From a virus, in the IMG/VR virus record IMGVR_UViG_3300024517_000050, positions 1 through 36,088 of that record: a stretch of 36,088 bases of DNA; one strand, given 5' to 3'. How positions within the stretch are numbered: the stretch's first letter is position 1; every line of letters begins with the position of its first letter. Below the pieces are notes generated by a model that was given only the letters and a program-made list of their open reading frames with translations, was not told where the DNA came from and did no database searches. Below are positions 15,401 through 23,603 of this stretch, one piece after another. The position numbers were made by a program, and so were the translations under genes.

Positions 15401-18204
15401 CATATCGGATCAAGCAGTCTCGCGCTCACTTTCTCGGACTCCATCACTTCTGTCATGTAGTCGAGGATCTCGCCTTCGGGCAACCCCTTCGCCCTCATGT
15501 CACGCAGTTCGTTGAGGATGCCTTCCCGTACCGACGGCTCCATGCCAGCGAACACCGCTGCCACATCGTCGACCGCCGAGATCCGGTCGGCTTGCACGAT
15601 ATGGCGGAAATCACCGGCCTTGCCTTCGAGAGCCATCTGTACGGCTTCTCGCGAGAAACCGGTGTCCGCGGAGATGTCGGTGACGGCACGGTAGTTGCCG
15701 GCGGCTCTGACATCGTAGTAACGGTTGACGGCACCGAAATACATCTCGAGCACATCCATAACGCTGACCGTCGTTGGGTCTATGTTGAGAGCGTCCATAA
15801 CGGTGTCCGCGAAGTTCTCTGGCGTGCTCCCTCTGCCGACCGCACCGTACGAGGTTTGCCTGTGTGCTATCCCTAACCATTGGCCCCGGTCCGGGTTCTT
15901 TTTGAGTCGGGTCGCCTCCGGGCCCGTCCCGAGATCCTCCCACTGGCCTTCCATGATCGGCCTGTCGCCGCTAGTCATCTGGTGAAGCTCCAGCAGAACC
16001 TGCCCCTGCTCGGCTTCACGGATAACCGCAGCGGCCCGCTTCATAGCGGCCGGTGTGTCCAGGCCGGACAGATCGGTGCTGACTTCGGGTCGGGGTGGGG
16101 TATCGAGCAGAGAACCAGACGGGGCAGCGGGTTCGACGAGTCGTTCCTTGACCCGAGACAACGGAATGGCGGCGTCGACCCGGCGTTCGGCAACCGCTAT
16201 GTCGTCCCGCAGCTTTTCGCCTTGCACAAGTTTGCGATCCAGTTCTTTCTCCAACCGGGCGACCGTCGCCGCGCCCGCATCATCGTTGACGGCACGCTCA
16301 TACCGATCCAGAGTCGCCCGCAGTTCCGACTGCAACATTTGATGCTGGGTACGCAGCGCCGTGGCATGCGCCTTCGCGAACCCGAGCTTCTCACCCTCCG
16401 ACGCAAACCGTTTCGGATCAGGCGGCGGCGGCAACTCTGCGTTGACGGCCTCACGGACATCAGCCTGCCGGGCCGCTCGAGCAGCACCAGTCCACAACTT
16501 GTCGAGCTTCTTGACATCACGATCCCGTTCGATTTCGAGCCTGCGGCGTTCCTGCGCCACATACTCGGGCATCGCCTCCGGTTCGAGTTGCGCCGGGTCG
16601 ATACCGCCGTCCACGTCCGGTCCGAGCTCCACCTTTTTGGCTGTGTCGGCTTCCGACACCTCCCGCACCGCAGCGTCAACCTCGTCCATCTTGGCGCCGA
16701 GTTCCGGGTCGATCCGACCGGACTCCCAATCGTCGTACGCTTTGAGGTCGTCGAGTTCCGGTCGCAACGTCGCCGGCAGATCCGCGTAGGCGCGTTCGAT
16801 GATGTTCGTCAGCGTGGCGTCGTTCAACCCGGCTGCGACACCAGCCCGATACTGCTCAACGAGCGGAAGGAACACCTGGTCGACGTTGAAGATCGCTGCA
16901 CGAGACTGCGAGATGGTGAGCCCGGCAGCGTCAGCGATCGTTTCGGCGTGCATCAGGACGCGTTGCGTGGCGACCATTTCGCGACCCAAGTCGGCTTCGA
17001 TCCGATGTACCTCGCGGGCGAACGCCCGGTTGTCTGTCCCGAACCGTCCGACCATGTTCGCCCACCGGCCGGGGTTCTGGTTCGAGTACGTTTGCGCCGC
17101 ACGACCCACCCCACGGACAGCGGGTCCGCCACCCTTTTTGGCGGCAAGGAAGATGAGGCGAGGGAGCAGCGACAGTTGAGCGTTGTCGACGGCTTCGCCG
17201 AGGCGGGCGACCTTACGAATGCCCGCACCCGTGCCAGCGACCACCTTTTCGGCGGTCGAACCGGGAGTCATCTTGCCGGCCAACCCGGTGCCAGGGATCT
17301 GATGAGGGGCACGTTTGGCGGCGCCAACACCGGTTGACGGGGACAGCACCGAACGGGACAGAGCCGAACCGACACCGCCGGGGCGCATCGCCTTAGCACC
17401 CAACGCGCCCGCTTCCTCCACGGTCAACATCGCGTTGCCGATAGCGGCGCGCCCGGCGATCTTCCCGGCGATCGCGCCGCCCATACCGACGTTGCCGATG
17501 TCCTCGAACGCCAGATCAAGAATGTGGCCTTCGTTCCATGCGTCCACGTACTGCGAGAAGTCGCCCTTGCGGGCTTCGTTGATGCGGCCACCCGTGCGGG
17601 TCGCCGAGTCGGCCATCATCGCCGTCAGAGGAATGTAGTCATGGAAGGCGTTGGACAGCCCGTACTCTTTGGTCGGCAACCCCTGTTCGTCGATGTAGTC
17701 CTTCGTTTTTTGGGTGAGGTTGTCGTTGTTGTAGATGTCGCGGCCGTTGAGCCCACCGGAATAACGGTCCCAATCTATGTCGCCTCGAGCGGCGTCGAGC
17801 CCGATCTTCAACGGGGCGACAGTGGTCCAGGCGGCTTGTTCGGTGAGCATCGCGATAGCTGGACCGATGCCGCCGATCATGGCGCCGAGTTGGCCGGGGA
17901 GCGATCCCCAACCACCCTGACCGCCGCCACCACCGGCGGGTTTGGTTGGGAACACCGGGACGGGAGCACCGGGACGCGGTTCGGGGGTCGGGGTGCCGCC
18001 GGGTGCCGTTTGTCCACGACGGGCCCGCATCTGCGCTACCGCGTCATCGGCCGGTGACGGACCGTCGTCGGGTGTCGTCGTCGGTGGTGCCGGGGCGCGT
18101 GGTGCCGTGGGCGCGGACCGTGGACGCGGCGGAGCAACCCGAGTGGGTCGGGCGCGTGGCGTGCGGTTGCCAGCCAACAGCGACGAGAGTCCCCGTGGGG
18201 CCAT
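12475..18204 (-). CDS. Giant internal virion (ejection-type) protein, 1909 aa
   Basis: This is the largest gene in the window. The first 95 residues are rich in Pro, Arg and Thr with a Gly run. Then comes a Gly/Ala hydrophobic stretch (about 101-130), and long helical, charged regions with many Ala and Arg make up the middle. Near residues 1625-1708 is a segment seen in large internal virion or polyvalent proteins of podoviruses: EFVDNIGRSAVYLKELQ, TPFERNYVRQAMPFYAWMRH. Such proteins form the inner core and are ejected into the cell, where they may form a channel. I see no clear enzyme motif. TAATG links it to the upstream 598-aa gene. Confidence 0.65.
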   Translation of the reverse strand: MAPRGLSSLLAGNRTPRARPTRVAPPRPRSAPTAPRAPAPPTTTPDDGPSPADDAVAQMRARRGQTAPGGTPTPEPRPGAPVPVFPTKPAGGGGGQGGWGSLPGQLGAMIGGIGPAIAMLTEQAAWTTVAPLKIGLDAARGDIDWDRYSGGLNGRDIYNNDNLTQKTKDYIDEQGLPTKEYGLSNAFHDYIPLTAMMADSATRTGGRINEARKGDFSQYVDAWNEGHILDLAFEDIGNVGMGGAIAGKIAGRAAIGNAMLTVEEAGALGAKAMRPGGVGSALSRSVLSPSTGVGAAKRAPHQIPGTGLAGKMTPGSTAEKVVAGTGAGIRKVARLGEAVDNAQLSLLPRLIFLAAKKGGGPAVRGVGRAAQTYSNQNPGRWANMVGRFGTDNRAFAREVHRIEADLGREMVATQRVLMHAETIADAAGLTISQSRAAIFNVDQVFLPLVEQYRAGVAAGLNDATLTNIIERAYADLPATLRPELDDLKAYDDWESGRIDPELGAKMDEVDAAVREVSEADTAKKVELGPDVDGGIDPAQLEPEAMPEYVAQERRRLEIERDRDVKKLDKLWTGAARAARQADVREAVNAELPPPPDPKRFASEGEKLGFAKAHATALRTQHQMLQSELRATLDRYERAVNDDAGAATVARLEKELDRKLVQGEKLRDDIAVAERRVDAAIPLSRVKERLVEPAAPSGSLLDTPPRPEVSTDLSGLDTPAAMKRAAAVIREAEQGQVLLELHQMTSGDRPIMEGQWEDLGTGPEATRLKKNPDRGQWLGIAHRQTSYGAVGRGSTPENFADTVMDALNIDPTTVSVMDVLEMYFGAVNRYYDVRAAGNYRAVTDISADTGFSREAVQMALEGKAGDFRHIVQADRISAVDDVAAVFAGMEPSVREGILNELRDMRAKGLPEGEILDYMTEVMESEKVSARLLDPIWTSVSWNQLSDWLVGESPVPDAVYERVVSRPDLAQSRQIARMQQRLVDLKAAERSTGVDQRRLADILEKHTAKVARDAATAARRVDDAVGAEQRAAAAADAFDGSMPVFQATLDAAAAARRTWKRRKGKDAQGNETSPYSPAERAIRQEGTLRERANVRLAAVQNVERSLAGWNAKIAELPTELKRDFIERLIKDKNQPAIKSIASSIRGIEAQFGRLEPGKADTPDVVTGVMGDMAHKYGVHDELVAQLHDELKVAENGQIMPVAARGALQRVLEDGGVRLDDVDLATIERSWQADQLLAEIDQIVTRSAENGGAANTPFRVIDHVRRARWIDDLKMPDEVMSSQGVRSQVEARWAQYAKARTRFLQESYDAQLRVMPKTWRAIGQHARRNIDGLLTEAEVFADAGDHTSAALLMELAEDVPTTMQQMADAGLDPQYLPGGEPPLHAQTAGRPSGGRRSALRASHESTTGLRAVDLADQTSLQIDQAAKFLQNSANDFIKANMGRPAKSVIGDAIKNWERAHPHDTMMHPSDIKAALNDAGYDVPAGTRSIGYDTVVIPKAIADQLSRADRPGGVIYQTVDKGNRMFKTGVLALSPRWLTGNLVGNAFMAMFNYGMSPIELMRVVNDIQKLDGGWKQLWEQGGLASFAPDALASHGLTYNEHRLRYGEKGQQVARTRAGRGLNRVAEYSYNMNEFVDNIGRSAVYLKELQKTGNADAAVRAGLRTMGDFTRMTPFERNYVRQAMPFYAWMRHQTVAAVRLPLQSPTRAAWLLHLSNMMNDPEYGDEMRQLLGSRMPLGGGNFLNIGGLSPFGDPRSLPLDPTRLDTFTGGFSPVIDLTGKALGVDIDRMRPVTRPFGDQATDMWGGVVPKSPIRRAIEGDPLGGLGEIGYQASGILPQTRALRDAVLGPGDFRYGSGDRGPEQFDDEAPATGHFGDLVLRGLNLPRIDRIDTKQLLRDQRKREIDRRRREASRR

Positions 18205-20000
18205 TACGGCTGCCGGGCCTCAAGAAGGTCGAACACGATCTGGTCGATCCGGTTGTTCATGTCGAGCGGCGGGTCCATGTACCTGGTCAAAGTGTCATAG
18301 AGGACATCCAACGTCGCATCGAAGTCGGCGTCGTTGAGAACAGTCAACGCCTCATTCCAACGGTCGTGCCCCTTCAACTCCCCGTCCTCGATCCAAACGG
18401 CTTGTTCGGCGGTGTCGATCGACATGCCGGACGGCAACTCTTGGATGTTCGCCTCGAACGCTTCGGTGCGCTCCCTCGCGTTCTGGGCATTGAGGTCAGC
18501 GTCCGACACCGGCAAGCCCGCCTCGTAGCGTTGAAGCGGCGACATCGTGGACGCGGCCCGATCCATCTGCGAGTTCTCGAACCCGGTTTGCGCTCGCCAC
18601 GCCGCATCAGCAGCGCGAGCATCAGAGTCGGCCTGCCTGGCATCCGAACCAGCCTGTTCGGCGTCGTCAACCAGACTGTTGTACCCGGTCAACTGATCGT
18701 ACGCTGCCGCTGCGGACCCGCCCGGCTCGTACGCCGCGTCGTAGTCCAAAGCGGCCAACAGTTCCTCCGCGTTGATGTTGTATTCACCGGTTTCGTTCGC
18801 CTGGATCGCCGCCAACGTCATCGCCTGACGCATCGCAGCGGTAGCAGACGCCGCCTCACCAACACCCGCCGGGCGACCGCCATCCTCGCCACCCCAACGC
18901 GAACGACGTGTGTTCGCCCCGAACGCTGGGGTGTCCACCCCGAACGCCGGCATCATAATGTCGAACAGAGGGCTGTCTTGGAGACGGGCCATCTGATCCG
19001 GTGTCATCAAATCCTGCAACGACGGCATGTTGAGCGCCGGTGGACGATCCGGTAGCGAACTTCGGTTGACCGGAGGCAACGCCGCCGGTGTGCTGCGGTT
19101 CGCTCCACCATGGAACGGCGACGGTGGGGGAACCGGGACCGGCGCAGCAATATCGCCAAGACCGAGAGACGGCGGGTCCGGCACCTTCGGAGTCGGCCGC
19201 AAACGTGCCATCCGTTGTTCCTCAGCCCGATCACCCTGGCGGAGAGGCCGGACCGCTGGAGGATGACTCGAAGTCCAGTCAAGCTCAGCCTGCGCCCGAC
19301 GCATGTCACCCTCAGTGGCATTCCGGGTGTTTATCACCTTGTTGCGGCCGCCCGCCGTCGCACGATTCAACTCGGAGATCGCGTCACCGATCAACCCGCC
19401 GCCACCGTCGTCGCCGATAGCGCCACGCGTCAACAGCGAACGGAGCTCGGACTGGTTCATCGAACGTGCCTGCGTCGACCCGCCGCCGCCACCACCACCG
19501 CCGCCACCACCGGACGAACGGGAAGCGGCAGCCTGTTGCGCCTCGAGACGCAATTTGTCGAGCCGCCATTGGGCGTTGATCTGATCCACCTGGCGTTGCC
19601 CCGCCGTCTCAGACGCACGAACCTGAAAGTCCGACTGCGCGTTGATCGGAGCGACCGCCCGAGCAGCCTCGTCGCCGATCAGCGAACGAGCAGCCTCAAC
19701 CGACGCGTTGTAATCCGTCATCCTCTGCGACCTTGACGACGCGGACGCGGAAGCGATCGCCTCACCTTCGGTCATCGACGCGATCCGGTCGTCGTACGCG
19801 CCGGCGATCCCGGCAGTCGGCATCGCCCCCGCAGGAGCGCCCCGAGACGTGGCTTCGGCCAACGCCTGCTCCACGGCACCGTGCTTCTGTTCGCCGAGCT
19901 TCGCCTGAGCCTCCTGATACGCGGCGACACCTTCCATCCCTGATTCGGCTTGAGCCGCCAAGATTTCGGCGGAAGTGATCGGAACAGTCTGCGTGCCCAT
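18204..20000 (-). CDS. Internal virion protein, 598 aa
   Basis: This protein is helical and rich in Ala, Gln and Glu in its first 160 residues (AQAESGMEGVAAYQEAQAKL and similar), followed by an uninterrupted run of 11 glycines near residue 170 and a lower-complexity Pro-rich middle, then further helices with 'DARAADAAWRAQ'-type repeats. The position between two other core-type proteins and the helical build suggest an internal virion protein. The Gly run is a flexible hinge and could be unstable in length. Its stop overlaps the next gene's start. Confidence 0.55.
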   Translation of the reverse strand: MGTQTVPITSAEILAAQAESGMEGVAAYQEAQAKLGEQKHGAVEQALAEATSRGAPAGAMPTAGIAGAYDDRIASMTEGEAIASASASSRSQRMTDYNASVEAARSLIGDEAARAVAPINAQSDFQVRASETAGQRQVDQINAQWRLDKLRLEAQQAAASRSSGGGGGGGGGGGSTQARSMNQSELRSLLTRGAIGDDGGGGLIGDAISELNRATAGGRNKVINTRNATEGDMRRAQAELDWTSSHPPAVRPLRQGDRAEEQRMARLRPTPKVPDPPSLGLGDIAAPVPVPPPSPFHGGANRSTPAALPPVNRSSLPDRPPALNMPSLQDLMTPDQMARLQDSPLFDIMMPAFGVDTPAFGANTRRSRWGGEDGGRPAGVGEAASATAAMRQAMTLAAIQANETGEYNINAEELLAALDYDAAYEPGGSAAAAYDQLTGYNSLVDDAEQAGSDARQADSDARAADAAWRAQTGFENSQMDRAASTMSPLQRYEAGLPVSDADLNAQNARERTEAFEANIQELPSGMSIDTAEQAVWIEDGELKGHDRWNEALTVLNDADFDATLDVLYDTLTRYMDPPLDMNNRIDQIVFDLLEARQP

Positions 20001-20002
20001 AT

Positions 20003-20611
20003 CTATGAAGCCCTCGGTGGGAGATTGTAGATTTTGCGCGTCATCGCTTCTTCTTCGGCGGCGCGCTTGTCCTGTTCGGCCTTCGACCGCTGGTACGCCG
20101 CCTCGTCAGCTGCCTCCCGCCGCTTCCACGAGTCCTCGGTGGCGTCAGCGACCGCCTTCTGCGTCGACTGACGGGTTTCCTCACCCAACACCGTTTCCAT
20201 CGCGCCAGTGCGGAGTTGCCCGCCGATCTGCTGGAAAGCATCCTCTGCGGCGCCGATCCCCTCGGCCTCAGTGCGAGCAATGTCGGACTCGGCGGCGCCA
20301 ACGTCCTCAGCCTGCCGGGCGTACCGGGTGTTCGCCTCACCAGACGAATGGATACCGCGCCGCAACAGATCCGCCGTCACATTCTCCTTGCCACGCGCCG
20401 ACGACCGCCGCAGATCAGAACGGGCGTCCGACGCCCGCCGTTTCGTGCGACCGATCTGCTTCGTCGACCGATCCTCCGCCTCGTCAAGATTCATACCCAA
20501 CCCTCGAGTGAACGCCAACAACGCCGGCGAGGGTCGGGGGGCGTTCGGGTACGAAATCCCGAAGTCGGCCATCAACCCCGACAGTGCATCGTTTTGTACT
20601 TCGACAGCCAT
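20003..20611 (-). CDS. Coiled-coil internal virion protein, 202 aa
   Basis: This highly charged, helical protein (for example SDARSDLRRSSARGKENV and KRREAADEAAYQRSKAEQ) is likely to be a coiled coil through residues about 50-190. It is the first of three adjacent internal-type genes, smallest first, as in other podoviruses with three ejection proteins. No motif is recognised, so the call rests on position and composition. Confidence 0.5.
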   Translation of the reverse strand: MAVEVQNDALSGLMADFGISYPNAPRPSPALLAFTRGLGMNLDEAEDRSTKQIGRTKRRASDARSDLRRSSARGKENVTADLLRRGIHSSGEANTRYARQAEDVGAAESDIARTEAEGIGAAEDAFQQIGGQLRTGAMETVLGEETRQSTQKAVADATEDSWKRREAADEAAYQRSKAEQDKRAAEEEAMTRKIYNLPPRAS

Positions 20612-20621
20612 CAGAGGGTCC

Positions 20622-23033
20622 TTACGTTCGGGTCCAGATCAGCGGGATACGGACGGTGTATTGGTAGGTGATCGAATCTCCTGCTGCGTACGTCATGCCT
20701 GCTGGTATCACAACACGAACAGTAGTCGCAGATTCACGCCGAATGGTGCTGTCGGTCAACACACCCGCGTCAGAGTGTGTAGCCTGCCCGACCGCCACAT
20801 CATCAGGAACAGCATCATCGAACGTGTAATCGTCAGGCAACGACAGTGTGACGACACCGGTCGGATACGTTGCGCCGCTGGTACCGAACAGCACTTTGCC
20901 GGCGATCAACAACTGGTCGTTGGAAACAGTCCAGTCGGCGACGTTGACCGGGTTGCCTCCCGAACCGATGACCATGTTGACCAGAGTCGGCCCGTACTGC
21001 CCTGATCGGAACGCCACCTTCGAGTACATCCACGCCAAGTAGTCCTCGAGTTCGCGGTCGTGTTGTTCGCCTGCCCCGGCCTTTGTTGCGCCTTGCGGTA
21101 GGAGGTCGACCATGTGTTGCCGGACCCGGTATCGGAACGGGGACGTGATGTTCGGGTCGGGTTGCGGCGGGCTCGTGCCGGTCCCCACACCGTGTGATGT
21201 GACATCGCCGAGAGTTGACGCACCGGTGCCGGTGATGGGCCCCACCAAGAATGTACCTGTGCCGGCCGAGGTCACGTCAGCGAGAGTGGACGCGCCCGTG
21301 CCGGTGATGCCGGGTGGCGTGTAGGCGCCGACACCGGCCGATGTCACGTCAGCCAGGGTGGATGCCCCGGTGCCAGAAATGTCGGGCGGTGTGTAAGCGC
21401 CCGTCCCGGCCGATGTCACATCGTCGAGAGTTGAGGCGCCGGTCCCCGTGAACACCGGGACGGCGGAGGTGCCAGAACCGGCGGACGTTGCATCGTCCAG
21501 GGTCGACGCGCCCGTGCCGGAAATAGGAGCAGGCGTGTAAGCACCTGTCCCGGCCGACGTGACATCGGCGAGCGTGGACGCGCCTGTGCCGGTGATGGCG
21601 GGCGGGGGGGCCGCTACGCCGACCTCGATGACAAGCCGATACGACGCCGACGACCCGCCTGTGTCGTTGTTTGCACCCGGTGACGGGCTGAACGCTCCCG
21701 AGACATCGGACCAGGTGACCAACGAATACCCGGTTGGTGACGTGCCCCATCCGAGGGCGGTGCCGCCCGTCGTGGCAGAGCCAACCTTCGGGTCGTTCGC
21801 CCCGGTGAGTTGTGCGGTTTCGTCGGCGGGCGTGACCGTTGACGCCCTGTTGGCGTTGCCAGAGAACACGGCGATGGTCCTCGAACCTGGATCAGCGAGG
21901 GCGTCGATGCCGTCAGACCAGTTCCAGCCGTACGGGTAGTCGGTGACGGTGCCGAGCGTGCCAGTGGCGTCGTCCATCGCGACGATGTCGCCGCCGTTCG
22001 GAATGCGTATTACCTGCACAGCGATCGAGCTCGGCGCAGTCGAGTACGACACCGTGAGCGCGCCGGAACCAGAACCGACGCATTGGCCTTGGATCTCAAA
22101 GACCTGGACCCGCCGATCAGTCGCCGTGTTCCACAGGCTTGTCGTCTGCCCGAGCGTGTCCGACACGTCAGTCCAGGTGTTCGACCAGCCAGCCAGGGTT
22201 GCCGCCACCGAACCCGACGCGACGAACGACGTGACGATCGCCACATAGGCGTCCCCCGCCACATATGAACCCGACCCGGTCGCCTGCGACGACGCACCCG
22301 GTGTCTCATCTAAGAACGAGATGACCTCGGTCGGATCGCTGTGGGGGGTGTCCGTGAACTCTGTATCAGGGGCGAACATCAACTGGATGCCCACGCGTCC
22401 GTCAGCGGTCGTGCCCGCCATATCAAGAACCAGATCAACGGACACGCCCGCTGTCGTGTGGTCCTTCTCACCGAAGTCGAGGCCGATCCCGTTGCTATCG
22501 TTCGTCGGGTTCTCAAGCCCGCCCGTACGGGACCACCCGGTACCGGACGTGATCGAAAACGGCGAAACGTCGGAGCCGTCAGTAGCGCCAACCCAAACCC
22601 CGAGACAATCATTGACCGCCGTAGTGACCTCAGGAATCGTCAGACTGGTGCCGGTGGCGCCTTGGCCTGCCCACGCGCCGACACGATGCGGACCGGTCGT
22701 GCAGGCTCCCGTGATCCGGATACAGACCGCAACGTTCGTGTAGAAATCGAGGTTGCTGCACTCAAATACCAGCGGCCATGTCTCGGTTCCGGTCGCCTCA
22801 CGCAAATAGATGCCAAGCTGGACATCGGCCCGGTTATTGCCGTGGGAGATCCGCTCATACACGTCCGGCGACGTGATGTTCGGCATGTAGTTGTTGTTCG
22901 ACTGCTCACTGGCAGCGATGACTAGAATCGTATCGCCCGCAACCAAACCGGTCGGCTTACCGAGCGAAACGGTAGCATCGTCGCTGACGCTGCTGTGTGT
23001 CGTCCAACCTGTTTCGAGTACCGGGACTGTCAT
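20622..23033 (-). CDS. Tail/fibre protein with six 24-residue repeats, 803 aa
   Basis: Residues 1-235 and 255-475 are two beta-sandwich modules. The second (TWTDVSDTLGQTTSLW, ALTVSYSTAPSSIAVQVIRI) resembles the N-terminal module of the spike at 8707. Residues 480-618 hold six copies of GTGASTLxDVTSAGxG linked by PP-containing spacers. Residues about 628-803 form a C-terminal domain (SPFRYRVRQHMVDLLPQGA, LEDYLAWMYSKVAF) that may be the virion anchor. It is probably a tail fibre or appendage. Its ribosome site (GGGAGGGG) lies partly in a small hairpin (23041-23055). Confidence 0.6.
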   Translation of the reverse strand: MTVPVLETGWTTHSSVSDDATVSLGKPTGLVAGDTILVIAASEQSNNNYMPNITSPDVYERISHGNNRADVQLGIYLREATGTETWPLVFECSNLDFYTNVAVCIRITGACTTGPHRVGAWAGQGATGTSLTIPEVTTAVNDCLGVWVGATDGSDVSPFSITSGTGWSRTGGLENPTNDSNGIGLDFGEKDHTTAGVSVDLVLDMAGTTADGRVGIQLMFAPDTEFTDTPHSDPTEVISFLDETPGASSQATGSGSYVAGDAYVAIVTSFVASGSVAATLAGWSNTWTDVSDTLGQTTSLWNTATDRRVQVFEIQGQCVGSGSGALTVSYSTAPSSIAVQVIRIPNGGDIVAMDDATGTLGTVTDYPYGWNWSDGIDALADPGSRTIAVFSGNANRASTVTPADETAQLTGANDPKVGSATTGGTALGWGTSPTGYSLVTWSDVSGAFSPSPGANNDTGGSSASYRLVIEVGVAAPPPAITGTGASTLADVTSAGTGAYTPAPISGTGASTLDDATSAGSGTSAVPVFTGTGASTLDDVTSAGTGAYTPPDISGTGASTLADVTSAGVGAYTPPGITGTGASTLADVTSAGTGTFLVGPITGTGASTLGDVTSHGVGTGTSPPQPDPNITSPFRYRVRQHMVDLLPQGATKAGAGEQHDRELEDYLAWMYSKVAFRSGQYGPTLVNMVIGSGGNPVNVADWTVSNDQLLIAGKVLFGTSGATYPTGVVTLSLPDDYTFDDAVPDDVAVGQATHSDAGVLTDSTIRRESATTVRVVIPAGMTYAAGDSITYQYTVRIPLIWTRT
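21190..21600 (-). repeat. 72-bp tandem repeats in tail protein gene
   Basis: Six related units occur at a 72-75-base spacing (starts near 21550, 21478, 21406, 21334, 21259 and 21190 on the plus strand). Each encodes one GTGASTLxDVTSAG repeat. Copies differ at silent positions, so the array is not very recent. Confidence 0.8.
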
Positions 23034-23060
23034 GGCCCCTCCCTTCGGGGAAGGGAAGGA

Positions 23061-23453
23061 TCAGGGGTTGCCGGCGGTGTAAACGAGGCTCGACACAGCG
23101 ACGTTGCCGCCCGCCACGAACGCCACACTGTCGAAGTTGATGTCCGAGCCTGATGTGCCGACATCGAAGTCGACGACGGCAGCACCGGCCGAGGTGGCGA
23201 GCCGACCCCAGGTGGCGGTCCCGGTCGCATCTGCTGACGTGTCGTCTGAGATGGCGCTGAACGTCAGCACACCCGCCGATGCCGCCGGCGCGGATGTTAC
23301 CGACAAAGCGAGTTCGGCGAGCTTGGTGGTTTCTGCTCCACCGGTGGCAGGCCGAGTACCGCTGAACACACGGAGAAGCCCGGACGCGCCGATCGAACCG
23401 GGGATCTCGTCCATCATATTGCTGCGTGTCGTCGCCACGATTCCGAGTGTCAT
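23061..23453 (-). CDS. Small tail protein, 130 aa
   Basis: The sequence has a conserved-looking N-terminus (SNMMDEIPGSIGASGLLRVFSG, in two short parts) and an Ala/Thr/Ser beta-rich body ending FVAGGNVAVSSLVYTAGNP. Small proteins of this appearance are frequent in phage tail regions. It is placed between the nozzle gene and the long repeat protein, with an ATGA overlap with the upstream small gene. The exact role is unknown. Confidence 0.55.
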   Translation of the reverse strand: MTLGIVATTRSNMMDEIPGSIGASGLLRVFSGTRPATGGAETTKLAELALSVTSAPAASAGVLTFSAISDDTSADATGTATWGRLATSAGAAVVDFDVGTSGSDINFDSVAFVAGGNVAVSSLVYTAGNP

Positions 23454-23584
23454 GCGTTCTCTCTCTCTCGTTTCTCGTCGGCCTCTTTCGCGAGGCGTTC
23501 GCAGTCCTCGCGGGTTAAACCGGGTGGCGGCGTGAACGTGCCGATACCGGTAGCGGACGGGGTGGGTTCGGGTGCTTCGTTCAT
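23450..23584 (-). CDS. Small acidic/basic protein, 44 aa
   Basis: ATG 23584 gives MNEAPEPTPSATGIGTF, a Pro-rich start, and a charged helix LTREDCERLAKEADEKRERE at the end. GTG 23593 is also in frame. The longer upstream frame would run inside the nozzle gene and is unlikely. The stop overlaps the next start (ATGA). Such small helical proteins are often tail accessory or assembly factors; no function can be assigned. Confidence 0.5.
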   Translation of the reverse strand: MNEAPEPTPSATGIGTFTPPPGLTREDCERLAKEADEKRERENA

Positions 23585-23603
23585 GTCCGACACACTAACC
23601 CGT

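Noticed and set aside
15880-17337. 485-codon plus-strand frame inside the giant gene
   Set aside because: It is antisense to the 1909-aa gene, Arg/His/Val-rich without motif; long shadows are common in GC-rich DNA.
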